Shown in pieces: positions 15,583 through 25,072 of a DNA stretch of 45,606 nt (positions are counted from its first letter, which is position 1; each line of letters begins with the position of its first letter). This stretch comes from Sphingobacteriia bacterium. GTDB taxonomy: Bacteria; Bacteroidota; Bacteroidia; Chitinophagales; Chitinophagaceae. Below the pieces are notes generated by a model that did no database searches, was not told the origin of the DNA, and saw only the letters and a list, made by a program, of their open reading frames with translations. The position numbers and the translations under genes are program-made. Location: contig RDZY01000030.1 of NCBI GenBank assembly GCA_004294135.1, positions 1-45,606 on the forward strand, in the 5' to 3' direction.

Positions 15583-16500
15583 TTAGAATACACTGCGAGG
15601 ATTCCTCAACCTAGAGCTGCGAGATCCTATCCTTCCAATTCGTTTAGATCCTCCGCCACCACCACCACCGCCGCTACCTATGGAAAAATTGTTTAACCGT
15701 ACTGATATACCCACCCCTAGGGTATAGTATATATCTTTTGTATACCCTCCTCTATTAAGAGAAGTACTTGGATAAGGAAGGTTGGTTAACTCATCGCCTC
15801 TATAAGTGAGCGCAATGGTTGCTGCCCCATTAGGAGACTCACTTAATATAGCATTCTTGTCAGGATAGGTATTCCCAACATCATCTATATAATCTGTAAA
15901 AATTTTCCGCAGCGACACATCAAAAAAAGCATTTATATTCTCATTTAATGCAAATTTAATCCCAGCTCCTATTGGAATCTGCAATTGCAGTAATTTATAC
16001 GGTTTTCTATCGGGATAGGAAGGCAGCCCCTGCCCTTCTGTGCCCAAGGGGTTTAAATATACTTTCTCTCCAGCACGATTATAAGCCCAAGGATTAAAAT
16101 GAAAAATTCCAAGACCCAGACTGATATAAGGGCTAAGTATATAATCTTCATTTTTCATATTTAGAAAATCATATTCTACACCCAGATTAATTTCCCAAAT
16201 ATTGGTCTGAAAACTCAGGTTTCTATTGATAAAGTCAATTCGATTATTGAACCGATCATCTCCTCTGAGTTTAAGCAAACCAAAGTCTAGTTTACCGATA
16301 ATTTGATCAGTGATATCGTAACTAACCCCAATTGAAAAAGCTGCGGAAGATTGATTGATGGGTTTTGCCTTTTCTTTCAGGTCGCCAAAATAGGTAGCGA
16401 GCCCTAAGCCAACCTTTACTCTAAAAAGATCGTCCTGTGCAAAAGAGCGACTAACTCCTCCCAGAAGCACCAGTAATAATAATCCTTTAAATGAGTTCAT
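15583..16500 (-). CDS. Outer-membrane beta-barrel protein with Gly-rich C-terminal tail
   Basis: Start chosen at ATG 16500 (M-N-S-F-K-G-L-L-L-L-V), giving 305 residues and a clean signal peptide ending S-F-A-Q; an in-frame ATG six codons upstream is possible. Alternating hydrophobic strands such as F-R-V-K-V-G-L-G-L-A-T-Y-F-G-D-L-K suggest an OmpA/OmpW-sized barrel. After the last strand comes a run of eight glycines and a basic Ser/Arg tail (S-R-S-S-R-L-R-N-P-R), unusual for a barrel terminus. Function is unknown. Confidence 0.75.
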   Translation of the reverse strand: MNSFKGLLLLVLLGGVSRSFAQDDLFRVKVGLGLATYFGDLKEKAKPINQSSAAFSIGVSYDITDQIIGKLDFGLLKLRGDDRFNNRIDFINRNLSFQTNIWEINLGVEYDFLNMKNEDYILSPYISLGLGIFHFNPWAYNRAGEKVYLNPLGTEGQGLPSYPDRKPYKLLQLQIPIGAGIKFALNENINAFFDVSLRKIFTDYIDDVGNTYPDKNAILSESPNGAATIALTYRGDELTNLPYPSTSLNRGGYTKDIYYTLGVGISVRLNNFSIGSGGGGGGGGSKRIGRIGSRSSRLRNPRSVF

Positions 16501-16629
16501 AAATTGAATATATTGCAAATATAGATCATTTAAATACCTTTTTTGCAGCTTATGGAAAGCATTGTACTAAAGGTGGGGGTTTTTTCAATAATTGCCACTT
16601 GAATGAACAGTTTATTGATATCTGAGCAT

Positions 16630-16680
16630 AAAAAGAGGCGACAAACTGCTCTAGAATTGGAGCGCTTATCACCTCTTTTT
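16630..16680. terminator. Terminator after dnaK
   Basis: AAAAAGAGG (16630-16638) pairs with CCTCTTTTT (16672-16680), with an inner GCTC/GAGC stem. It reads as a T-tailed hairpin on both strands and lies 52 bp beyond the dnaK stop. Confidence 0.75.
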
Positions 16681-16732
16681 TTACTTGACAGAAATGCAGA
16701 TTTTTAGGGTAAAACGACAAATTAATTGTCGT

Positions 16733-18640
16733 TTATTTTACCTCCTCAAACTGAGCATCTTCAACGTTATCATTTTTGGCATCAGCAGCACCTGCTTGTT
16801 GATTAGCCTGATCCGCACCTTGCTGAGCGCCTGTCTCTTGTTGGGCTTTGTAAATGTCTTCGCTTGCAGCAGTCCAAGCTGTATTCATTTCTTCCGTTGC
16901 AGTATCAATAGCAGCAATATCTTGATTCTTGTGGGCTTCTTTTAACTTAGCCAACGCAGTTTCAATGGCTCCTTTTTTATCCGCAGGAATTTTATCTCCA
17001 AATTCTTTGAATTGCTTTTCAGTCTGGAAAATCAAACTGTCAGCTTGGTTTAATTTTTCAACTTTATCCCTAGCTTCTTTGTCAGTGGCCTCATTTGCTT
17101 TGGCTTCTGCCTTCATTTTTTCAACCTCTTCTTTACTTAATCCACTACCCGCTTCAATTCTTATTTTTTGTTCTTTACCAGTGCCTTTGTCTTTTGCACT
17201 TACGTGTAACATTCCATTGGCATCAATATCAAAAGTAACTTCAATTTGAGGTACTCCTCTTGGAGCTGGTGGCAATCCATCTAGGTTAAACATTCCGAGA
17301 CTTTTATTTTGATTGGCCATTGGACGCTCACCCTGTAATACATGAATTTGAACGCCTGGTTGATTATCACTTGCAGTAGAATATACTTCTGTTTTTTTAG
17401 TTGGGATAGTCGTGTTAGAGGCAATCATAGTAGTCATTACACCGCCCATTGTTTCAATACCGAGGCCAAGTGGCGTAACATCTAATAATAGTACATCTTT
17501 TATTTCACCCGTTAAAACACCTCCCTGAATGGCTGCACCTACTGCAACAACTTCATCTGGATTTACACTTCTATTTGGTTTTTTATTAAAGAATTTTTCT
17601 ACTATTTCCTGTACTTTTGGAATACGCGTAGATCCACCAACTAAAATCACTTCGTCGATTTCAGAGGTTGAGTATCCTGCGTCTTTTAATGCACTTTCAC
17701 AAGGCTTTAAACAACGAGTAAACAAATTATCGGCCAATTGCTCAAATTTAGCGCGACTTAATTTTAACACCAAGTGTTTAGGAACACCGTCTACTGCCGT
17801 AATATAAGGCAGGTTTATTTCTGTTTCGGAAGAAGAGCTCAATTCTACTTTTGCTTTCTCCGCAGCTTCTTTCAAACGCTGTAATGCCATAGGATCTTTA
17901 CGTAAATCAATGGCTTCTTGCGACTTGAATTCATCAGCCAGCCAATCCATAATCACCTTATCAAAATCATCTCCACCTAGATGGGTATCGCCATTGGTAG
18001 ATTTTACTTCAAATACCCCATCTCCCAATTCAAGAATTGAAATGTCAAAAGTACCACCACCCAAATCGAATACAGCAATTTTTTGGTCAATATTTTTCTT
18101 GTCCAATCCATACGCCAGTGCTGCAGCGGTGGGCTCGTTTACTATTCTTCTAACTGTTAAGCCCGCAATTTCACCAGCTTCTTTGGTAGCTTGACGTTGT
18201 GCATCGTTAAAATATGCAGGAACAGTAATTACAGCCTCTGTAACTTCATGACCCAAATAATCTTCAGCAGTTTTTTTCATTTTCTGCAAAATCATCGCAG
18301 AAATTTCTTGTGGAGTATACATACGGTCGTCAATTGCAACACGAACTGTATTATTATCCCCTTTGGCAACATTATAGCTCCAGTGACTGATTTCTTCAGT
18401 TACCTCACCAAACTGACGACCCATAAAACGCTTTACACTGGTAATGGTGTTCTGTGGATTGGTAATAGCTTGACGCTTGGCTGGGTCACCTACTTTTCTT
18501 TCCCCATTCTTTAAAAATGCTACTACCGATGGAGTGGTTCTGCGCCCCTCATCGTTTGCAATTACAACCGGTTCATTGCCTTCCATTACCGATACACAAC
18601 TATTTGTTGTTCCTAGATCTATTCCAATTATCTTTCCCAT
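16733..18640 (-). CDS. dnaK: Chaperone DnaK (Hsp70)
   Basis: The 635-residue protein is full length. It opens [16 protein letters not shown] and has the phosphate motif [10 protein letters not shown], the adenosine motif G-G-S-T-R-I-P-K-V, the linker [12 protein letters not shown] and the substrate-binding domain. A Gln/Ala-rich C-terminal lid ends in acidic residues. dnaJ and grpE are not next to it. Regulation: no CIRCE element is visible, but an AATTGTC/GACAATT inverted repeat lies 62 bp upstream. Confidence 0.97.
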   Translation of the reverse strand: MGKIIGIDLGTTNSCVSVMEGNEPVVIANDEGRRTTPSVVAFLKNGERKVGDPAKRQAITNPQNTITSVKRFMGRQFGEVTEEISHWSYNVAKGDNNTVRVAIDDRMYTPQEISAMILQKMKKTAEDYLGHEVTEAVITVPAYFNDAQRQATKEAGEIAGLTVRRIVNEPTAAALAYGLDKKNIDQKIAVFDLGGGTFDISILELGDGVFEVKSTNGDTHLGGDDFDKVIMDWLADEFKSQEAIDLRKDPMALQRLKEAAEKAKVELSSSSETEINLPYITAVDGVPKHLVLKLSRAKFEQLADNLFTRCLKPCESALKDAGYSTSEIDEVILVGGSTRIPKVQEIVEKFFNKKPNRSVNPDEVVAVGAAIQGGVLTGEIKDVLLLDVTPLGLGIETMGGVMTTMIASNTTIPTKKTEVYSTASDNQPGVQIHVLQGERPMANQNKSLGMFNLDGLPPAPRGVPQIEVTFDIDANGMLHVSAKDKGTGKEQKIRIEAGSGLSKEEVEKMKAEAKANEATDKEARDKVEKLNQADSLIFQTEKQFKEFGDKIPADKKGAIETALAKLKEAHKNQDIAAIDTATEEMNTAWTAASEDIYKAQQETGAQQGADQANQQAGAADAKNDNVEDAQFEEVK

Positions 18641-18701
18641 AATAAATTTTTTCTGTTCCTATACTCTTTCAATCATTATGCCAGCTGAAATAAAAGTGAA
18701 A

Positions 18702-18723
18702 AATTGTCATAAAAGGGACAATT
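18702..18723. promoter_or_regulatory. Inverted repeat between dnaK and the DUF5686 gene
   Basis: AATTGTC, 8 bp, GACAATT: a perfect 7-bp inverted repeat in the divergent region, nearer dnaK. A second one, CTGTCT/AGACAG, is at 18727-18743. Either could be an operator; neither matches CIRCE. Confidence 0.35.
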
Positions 18724-18797
18724 AATCTGTCTCTGGTAGACAGTTTGGTGTTTTAGCAGTATTTTCACTATTTGTTTGAGTCATTTTAGCAACATAT

Positions 18798-21305
18798 ATG
18801 AAGTATATTCTATATTATTGGATTTTACTCTTTTTGGGTTGTTTACCTATTGGCATCTTTGCACAATCAACCATAAAAGGTAGAATCATGAATGAGTTTA
18901 CCAAAGAAACTGTTCCATTTGCCAGTGTACAGTGGTCAAAAGCCAAATTCGGGGTTTTAAGTGATAGTACTGGCGAATTCAATCTAAAATTATCTCCCAA
19001 TAAATTTGACAGCTTAGTGGTTAATTATGTGGGTTATCAGCCTAAGACCCATGCATTCAATTCAATAAAAGATACGGGATTATTGTTCTTAGCACTTGGT
19101 CAGATCTCACAATCGATTGAAGTACAAGTAAAGTCAAAATTCAACAAAGGCCTGAGGTGGTGGAATAATATTATAGCCAATAAAAGTAAAAACAACCCTG
19201 AGCAGTACAATTCATTTTCGTATACTCTGTACAATAAACTAGAAATTGATCTGAACAATTTAAATAAAGAAAAATTCAAGCGCATAAAGCTTTTACAGCC
19301 ATTTGGATTTGTGTTGGATAATATTGATAGTATATCTGAAGAAAAGCCTTTTCTACCTGTATTTCTCACAGAAACCATTTCAAAAAATTATTTCAACAGA
19401 AATCCCGCTGGCAGTAGAGAAGAAATTATAGCCCAACAAACACATGGATTAAAAAACGAGTCCATTTTGCAATTTATAAATGGCATTAATCAGCATATTA
19501 ATTTGTACCAGAATGAGTTGAATTTTTTTGGAAAAGAATTCATTAGTCCCCTCAGCAATATTGCAGACAAGTATTATAATTTCAAGGGGGCTGATACGAT
19601 TACAATTGGGATTGAAAAATACTTCCATTTATTATTCTCGCCCAAAACAGAAGGCGAAAATACATTCAAAGGAGACTGTTGGATACATAGTTCCACTTGG
19701 GCAGTTCAACGAATTAGTCTAGATATATCTGCATCAGCAAATATTAATTTTGTTCGGCGGCTTTCAATTTCGCAAGAATTCAAAAGAATTGATAGTGCAA
19801 AATGGATTTTTGCAAAGGATATTTTTGTTGCCGAAGTATCCCCCTTAAAAAAAGAAAAATTTTCATTTATTGGGAGAAAAACAAAGTTATATAGTAATGT
19901 TAACATTGATGATCAGGAAGTAATACAAAAAATTACCCTCAATAGAAATAAAAATGAAATTATTCAATTAGAAAATAGCAAAATAAATGATAAAGAATAC
20001 TGGAAGCAGAATAGAACTGAGCCGCTTAGTATGAATGAAACTAAAGTAATTGGTTTAATTGATACACTAAAAACACTACCCATTTTTAAAAAATATTCCG
20101 ATAGAATTGAATTTATTTTTGATGGTCACAAACGAATTGGCGCATTTGAAATAGGTCCTTGGTATAAGTGGGTAAGTGGTAATCCGATTGAACAGTTTAG
20201 GGTTCGGTTTGACTTAGGCACTACCGATCTCTTTAATAAAAATCTAAGATTTCACACTTATCTGGCATATGGTTTTAAAGACAATCGAATAAAAGGAAAA
20301 TTTGATGTGAAATACAAAATACCCGGCTCCAATGGGTGGAATATATTTGCATCGTATATTAACGACCTAGACAATGGAAAAATCAAGTACAACGATGAAG
20401 ATGTAACTACAGATAATTTATTCAGTCAACTCATTCGTCGCCCCGGCATACCACAAAAGTTTTTAGGGGTAGAAGAGTACAAATTTGGATTCGGAAAAGA
20501 TTGGCCGTCGCACTTATCAATGAATGCATTTGTGAGTAAAATTGATTACCAAACCTATACTCCGCTTCCTACTATTGGCAGTTTGTCTGACAATCCACTA
20601 ATAAATACTGAGTTGGTTTTTAAGTTGCGTTACGCAGCGGGAGAACAAATAATTAATACGCATAGAAAAGATTTTAAAGTACGTTCAAATCAACCCGTAT
20701 ATGAAGTGAGATTTGGGAAGTCGGTAAACGGCCTTTTCAACGGGGAATATAATTTTACAAAATTCAATGCCAGTATAAAACAGCAAGTAAGAATCCCAAG
20801 ATTTGGGCAGCTCAGGTACAATATCTATGGAGGAAAGATCTGGTCTAACAAGGGACTTCCATTTATGCTTTTAGAACTTCATCCAGGAAATGAAATCTAC
20901 TATTTCAATAAAGAAAGTTTTAACTTAATGAACCGTTTTGAATATTTTAGTGATCGATTTGTTGGTATTAATCTAGAACATAATATTGAAAAGAAATTAT
21001 TAAACCTTTTACCATTTATGCGCAAATCGCCCATCCGACAATTTTGGAATTTTAAAACAGTTTGGGGTAATTTAGATTTAGACAGTAGGGCTTTAAATAG
21101 AACTGATTTTGGTGTATACCGTTTAAGGTCGTTAAGAGGAGATTTTTATACGGAATTTGGGACGGGTTTTGACAATATTGCTCGTTTCTTCAGGATCGAT
21201 TTTGTTTGGAGAGCGAACCCTTATTATGCTAGAACTTATCACGCATTAGTTTTACAAAACAAAAACGATTTTGGAATCTTTGCTAGTTTTAGGATTCAAT
21301 TCTAG
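18798..21305 (+). CDS. DUF5686 outer-membrane protein with carboxypeptidase-regulatory-like domain
   Basis: The 835-residue protein has a signal peptide (residues 1 to about 23, ending I-G-I-F-A-Q). A CarbopepD_reg_2-like domain (about 25-110) contains I-K-G-R-I-M-N-E-F-T-K-E-T-V-P-F-A-S-V and V-V-N-Y-V-G-Y-Q. A long DUF5686 region with barrel-like strands follows and ends in F-R-I-Q-F, an outer-membrane terminal signature. TonB-dependent receptors share this N-terminal domain, but no plug domain is seen. Function unknown. It stands alone, divergent from dnaK and 8 bp short of the convergent GtrA gene. Confidence 0.85.
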   Translation: MKYILYYWILLFLGCLPIGIFAQSTIKGRIMNEFTKETVPFASVQWSKAKFGVLSDSTGEFNLKLSPNKFDSLVVNYVGYQPKTHAFNSIKDTGLLFLALGQISQSIEVQVKSKFNKGLRWWNNIIANKSKNNPEQYNSFSYTLYNKLEIDLNNLNKEKFKRIKLLQPFGFVLDNIDSISEEKPFLPVFLTETISKNYFNRNPAGSREEIIAQQTHGLKNESILQFINGINQHINLYQNELNFFGKEFISPLSNIADKYYNFKGADTITIGIEKYFHLLFSPKTEGENTFKGDCWIHSSTWAVQRISLDISASANINFVRRLSISQEFKRIDSAKWIFAKDIFVAEVSPLKKEKFSFIGRKTKLYSNVNIDDQEVIQKITLNRNKNEIIQLENSKINDKEYWKQNRTEPLSMNETKVIGLIDTLKTLPIFKKYSDRIEFIFDGHKRIGAFEIGPWYKWVSGNPIEQFRVRFDLGTTDLFNKNLRFHTYLAYGFKDNRIKGKFDVKYKIPGSNGWNIFASYINDLDNGKIKYNDEDVTTDNLFSQLIRRPGIPQKFLGVEEYKFGFGKDWPSHLSMNAFVSKIDYQTYTPLPTIGSLSDNPLINTELVFKLRYAAGEQIINTHRKDFKVRSNQPVYEVRFGKSVNGLFNGEYNFTKFNASIKQQVRIPRFGQLRYNIYGGKIWSNKGLPFMLLELHPGNEIYYFNKESFNLMNRFEYFSDRFVGINLEHNIEKKLLNLLPFMRKSPIRQFWNFKTVWGNLDLDSRALNRTDFGVYRLRSLRGDFYTEFGTGFDNIARFFRIDFVWRANPYYARTYHALVLQNKNDFGIFASFRIQF

Positions 21306-21313
21306 AAAGGCGT

Positions 21314-21808
21314 TTACTTTTTTACAATAAACGTAAAATTTTTCTGAGAGAAATAGCTGAATACCACCACAAAAAAAGTCGTCAGAATTTTAGAAGGTGT
21401 AGGATACCAGCCTAACTTTTCAACAAAAAACTTCAAAAACAAGTAATTAAGTATAAGGCAGCAAAGTACTACGATGAAATATTTACCCAACTGTTCCCTT
21501 TTTGTTACAGAAGTTACTTGAAACACCACATACCTGCTCAAATAAAATCCAATTGGAAATGTAATTATAAAGCTCATTAAAAATGCAGCAATGTGAGCAC
21601 CAATGGTAAGTCCCCCTATTAATACAGGTGTCTTTAATAAAATATAATTATAGGTAATAAAGAAAAGACCAATATCTAATATAGTATTGAATCCTCCACA
21701 AGCAGCATACCTAAAGGTTTGTAGGGGCATGAATTTTTTAAAGAGCGGATAAAACAAATCGACCGTCTTTAAAATCAAATTACTGATGAAAAAATGCAGT
21801 TTTTGCAT
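21314..21808 (-). CDS. GtrA-family membrane protein
   Basis: The start is ATG 21808 (M-Q-K-L-H-F-F), 164 residues; the frame upstream begins only at a TTG inside the promoter box. Four TM helices follow, beginning F-R-Y-A-A-C-G-G-F-N-T-I-L-D-I-G-L-F-F, the GtrA signature. GtrA proteins are thought to move lipid-linked sugars across the membrane for cell-wall or O-antigen glycosylation. No glycosyltransferase is adjacent, so the partner is unknown. Confidence 0.85.
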   Translation of the reverse strand: MQKLHFFISNLILKTVDLFYPLFKKFMPLQTFRYAACGGFNTILDIGLFFITYNYILLKTPVLIGGLTIGAHIAAFLMSFIITFPIGFYLSRYVVFQVTSVTKREQLGKYFIVVLCCLILNYLFLKFFVEKLGWYPTPSKILTTFFVVVFSYFSQKNFTFIVKK

Positions 21809-21817
21809 AACTGGCTG

Positions 21818-21825
21818 CAAAGGTA
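21818..21825 (-). promoter_or_regulatory. -7 element for the GtrA gene
   Basis: On the minus strand TACCTTTG is an exact TAnnTTTG match, 10 bp before the start at 21808, implying a very short leader. Confidence 0.5.
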
Positions 21826-21838
21826 GCTTTTAAAACAT

Positions 21839-21846
21839 TAGTTTTG
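21839..21846 (+). promoter_or_regulatory. -7 element for argS
   Basis: TAGTTTTG is an exact TAnnTTTG match ending 21 bp before the argS start at 21868. Together with the box at 21818-21825 it makes a compact back-to-back promoter pair. Confidence 0.5.
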
Positions 21847-21867
21847 CCATCCGAAATTGTAAAGATT

Positions 21868-23652
21868 ATGAGTGTGGTGTTCAGCATTAAATCAGTCACA
21901 GCCGAAAGTATGAATACCCTTTATGGTACTCATATTTTACCAGCAACCGTACTGGTTAATTTAACAAAGCCAGAATTTGAGGGAGATTATACCGTCGTTC
22001 TTTTTGCCTTCACCAAAGAATTAAAAATTCAACCAGAAGTATTGGGGCAAGAATTAGGCACTTATCTCACCACCCATTATTCGTCGCTTTTTACTGGATT
22101 CACAGTGGTAAAAGGTTTTTTAAATCTTTCCATCTCACACCAGTATTGGTTTACTTTCTTAGCTCAAAATTTTCAGAACCCCAACTTTGGTAAGTCGCCC
22201 CATACAAGCAATTGTGTAATGGTTGAATACTCTTCCCCCAATACGAATAAACCCTTACACTTAGGTCACTTAAGAAATAACTTTTTAGGGAGAAGTATTG
22301 CTGAAATATTAAAAGCAACGGGTAATAAAGTAGTTAAAACCTGCATTGTAAATGATAGGGGCATTCATATTTGCAAAAGCATGATTGCCTGGCAACGTTA
22401 TGCAAATGGGGAAACGCCTAATTCAACCCATACCAAAGGTGATCATTTTGTGGGCGACTATTACGTGAAATTCAACGAAGCCTATAAGGTAGAAATTGAA
22501 TTGTTAAAAGCAGGTGGAATGCTGGAAGAAGCAGCAGAGAAACAAGCCCCCATTATGCAGGAAGCACAACAAATGTTACTGGAATGGGAGGCTGGAAAGC
22601 CTGATGTGATTGACTTATGGAAAATAATGAATGAATGGGTTTACGAAGGATTTAAAACCACTTACAAGACCATCGGAACCGATTTTGATAAAATTTATTA
22701 TGAAAGCAATACCTATTTATTGGGGAAGGATTTGGTAGAAAAAGGATTAGAAGCAGAAGTATTTTATCAAAAAGAAGACAGCAGTGTATGGATTGATCTC
22801 ACCCCTGATGGCTTAGATGAAAAATTGGTAAGAAGAAAAGATGGCACTTCGGTTTATATGACCCAAGATATTGGGTTGGCAGAGCAAAAACAAAAAGAAT
22901 TCAACGCCAGCAAAAGTATTTATGTGGTAGGTGATGAACAGAACTATCATTTTAAAGTATTGAAACTGATTTGTCAGAAGCTGAAACTTCCTTCCGCCGA
23001 TGGAATTTATCACTTGAGCTATGGGATGGTTGAGTTGCCCAGCGGGAAAATGAAAAGTAGAGAAGGCACTGTAGTAGATGCCGATGATTTGGTAGCAGAA
23101 ATGATTAATATAGCGAGAAAGAAAACGGAAGAACTTGGGAAAGTGAATGATTTTACAAAAATTGAACGAGAAGAATTGTATGAAACTATTGGATTGGGTG
23201 CTTTAAAATTCTTTCTGCTACGAGTTGATCCTAAAAAGAAAATGGTATTCAATCCCGAGGAAAGCATTGATTTTCATGGCTTTACTGGTCCATTTATTCA
23301 GTATACACATGCAAGAATAAAGAGTATTTTAAGAAAGATTGCCCAAGAATCCACCAATGGTGTACCGAATAGTGACTGCCCTCTTTTTCCTTTGGAGAAG
23401 CAACTTATTATTGAGTTGGAGCAATTTCCCGCCGTAATGGAAGAAGCAGCCACAGAAAACGACCCTTCTAAAATTGCTATTTATACTTTTAATTTGGCCA
23501 AAACATTCAGCTCCTTTTACAGTGAACACTCCATTGCAAATGCAGAGAGTGAGGAGAAAAAAACTTTGCGTATTATGTTGGCAAAACTTACGGCTGGCGT
23601 AATTAAAACTGGTATGGAATTATTGGGAATAAAAGTCCCTGAGCGGATGTAA
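21868..23652 (+). CDS. argS: Arginine-tRNA ligase
   Basis: ArgS charges tRNA-Arg. Start taken at ATG 21868 (M-S-V-V-F-S-I-K), 594 residues; a TTG at 21844 overlaps the -7 box and is unlikely. The protein has an N-terminal Add1 domain (about 1-100), the class I HIGH motif as H-L-G-H within S-S-P-N-T-N-K-P-L-H-L-G-H, the KMSKS-like K-M-K-S-R-E-G-T, and a C-terminal anticodon-binding helical domain. Length fits the family. tRNA-Leu follows 31 bp later. Confidence 0.95.
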   Translation: MSVVFSIKSVTAESMNTLYGTHILPATVLVNLTKPEFEGDYTVVLFAFTKELKIQPEVLGQELGTYLTTHYSSLFTGFTVVKGFLNLSISHQYWFTFLAQNFQNPNFGKSPHTSNCVMVEYSSPNTNKPLHLGHLRNNFLGRSIAEILKATGNKVVKTCIVNDRGIHICKSMIAWQRYANGETPNSTHTKGDHFVGDYYVKFNEAYKVEIELLKAGGMLEEAAEKQAPIMQEAQQMLLEWEAGKPDVIDLWKIMNEWVYEGFKTTYKTIGTDFDKIYYESNTYLLGKDLVEKGLEAEVFYQKEDSSVWIDLTPDGLDEKLVRRKDGTSVYMTQDIGLAEQKQKEFNASKSIYVVGDEQNYHFKVLKLICQKLKLPSADGIYHLSYGMVELPSGKMKSREGTVVDADDLVAEMINIARKKTEELGKVNDFTKIEREELYETIGLGALKFFLLRVDPKKKMVFNPEESIDFHGFTGPFIQYTHARIKSILRKIAQESTNGVPNSDCPLFPLEKQLIIELEQFPAVMEEAATENDPSKIAIYTFNLAKTFSSFYSEHSIANAESEEKKTLRIMLAKLTAGVIKTGMELLGIKVPERM

Positions 23653-23683
23653 TAAAAATTTTCTAATATTGCATTCCCAGACT

Positions 23684-23767
23684 GCCCGGGTGTTGAAATT
23701 GGTAGACAAGCCACCTTGAGGTGGTGGTGCTGGAAACGGCGTGCTGGTTCGAATCCAGTCTCGGGCA
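23684..23767 (+). tRNA. tRNA-Leu (anticodon GAG)
   Basis: The acceptor stem GCCCGGG/CTCGGGC (one G-U pair) closes an 84-nt class II tRNA with discriminator A. The anticodon arm CCACC-TTGAGGT-GGTGG gives anticodon GAG (reads CUC/CUU). There is a long variable arm, as tRNA-Leu requires, and a T-arm containing GGTTCGAATCC. CCA is not encoded. The gene lies just after argS and before an accessory-looking gene pair. Confidence 0.95.
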
Positions 23768-23776
23768 CTCTCTTTT

Positions 23777-23801
23777 AAGCCGTGTTGTTACAGCACGGCT
23801 T
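23777..23801 (+). terminator. Terminator after tRNA-Leu
   Basis: AAGCCGTG / CACGGCTT, 8-bp perfect stem with a 9-nt loop, followed by a T-rich but interrupted tail. Confidence 0.6.
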
Positions 23802-23872
23802 ATTTATTTCTATCTACAATTACCTAGTTCTCATTCAGTATATTCTATACCTTCACCTCCTAATAAAATAGT

Positions 23873-25072
23873 ATGTCGAGCTTTATTATTACCTGCCCCA
23901 ACTGTAATCACCAATTCGAACCTGGTGAAACTATGCGTGATGAAATTCAGAAAGAACTGCGTGGTAAAATGCAAGATTGGCAACAGAAAAAAGAAATAGA
24001 AACAGCTGCTTTTTTAGAAGTAGAGAAAAAACGAATGCAGACGGAAATGCAGGATACTATTCGAAAAAATATTGCAGCAGACTATGAAAATCAACTAAAA
24101 ATATTACAACAAAATGCTGCCGATAATGAAGAAAAATTAAAGGAATCAAGAAAAAAAGAATTGGATTTTCTACAGAAAGAACAACAGCTAAAAAACAAAG
24201 AAGAGGAATTGCAAATCACCTTGCAGCGACAGCTTTTAGTAGAAAGAGCCAAGCTAAAAGAACAATTACAGAAAGAAGAATCAGAGAAGATTAGTGTAAA
24301 AGAACAGGAACACCAAATGCGAACCAAAGAATTGGAAAAGCAGATAGAAGACCAGAAGAAATTGGTAGAAGAAATGCGCCGAAAATCAGAACAGGGAAGC
24401 ATGCAATTACAAGGAGAAGTGCAAGAATTAATGCTGGAAGAAATACTTGCATCTACTTTCCCTTTCGATAAAATTGAAGAAGTGGGTAAAGGTGTAAGGG
24501 GAGCCGACTGCGTACAAATAGTAAGAAACCAGTTCGGTATTGAATCGGGTAAAATTATTTATGAAAGCAAACGCACAAAAGATTTCTCGAATGAGTGGAT
24601 TGAGAAATTAAAAAAAGATATGCGTAGTTTTGGCGCAGATATAGCCATTATTGTTACCCAAACATTTCCCAAAGACATGGAAAGATTTGGCGAAAAAGAC
24701 GGTGTTTATATTTGTACTTTTAGTGAGGTGAGAAGCGTTGCGCTCCTATTGCGTAATGCATTACTAAAAATTGCAGAAGCCAAGAAAAGTCAAGAAAACA
24801 AAGGCGATAAAATGGTAATGCTTTATGATTACCTTACTGGTACAGAATTTAGTGAACAATGGAAAGCCATTAGAGAAGGTTTTATGAGCATGAAATTAAG
24901 CATTCAAAGGGAGAAAGATGCGATGGAGAAATTATGGAAAGCAAGGGAAAAGCAATTAGAAAAAGTAATGTTAAACGCCGCATATATCAAGGGCTCAGTA
25001 GAAGGAATTGCTGGCGCTGATGCAATTAACTTAAATTTATTAGAAGACAACGACCCTATTTTAATTGATTGA
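23873..25072 (+). CDS. DUF2130 protein: coiled coil plus PD-(D/E)XK-like nuclease domain
   Basis: The 399-residue protein starts with a zinc-ribbon-like C-P-N-C (residues 8-11). A long Glu/Lys/Gln-rich coiled coil follows (about 20-185), then the DUF2130 domain. That domain shows G-V-R-G-A-D212-C-V-Q ... I-I-Y-E231-S-K233-R-T-K, the D-(16-20)-ExK pattern of PD-(D/E)XK nucleases, then K-K-D-M-R-S-F-G-A-D-I-A-I-I-V-T. Nuclease activity is inferred; the cellular role is unknown. The last 8 bp overlap the next gene. The gene is 105 bp downstream of tRNA-Leu. Confidence 0.82.
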   Translation: MSSFIITCPNCNHQFEPGETMRDEIQKELRGKMQDWQQKKEIETAAFLEVEKKRMQTEMQDTIRKNIAADYENQLKILQQNAADNEEKLKESRKKELDFLQKEQQLKNKEEELQITLQRQLLVERAKLKEQLQKEESEKISVKEQEHQMRTKELEKQIEDQKKLVEEMRRKSEQGSMQLQGEVQELMLEEILASTFPFDKIEEVGKGVRGADCVQIVRNQFGIESGKIIYESKRTKDFSNEWIEKLKKDMRSFGADIAIIVTQTFPKDMERFGEKDGVYICTFSEVRSVALLLRNALLKIAEAKKSQENKGDKMVMLYDYLTGTEFSEQWKAIREGFMSMKLSIQREKDAMEKLWKAREKQLEKVMLNAAYIKGSVEGIAGADAINLNLLEDNDPILID

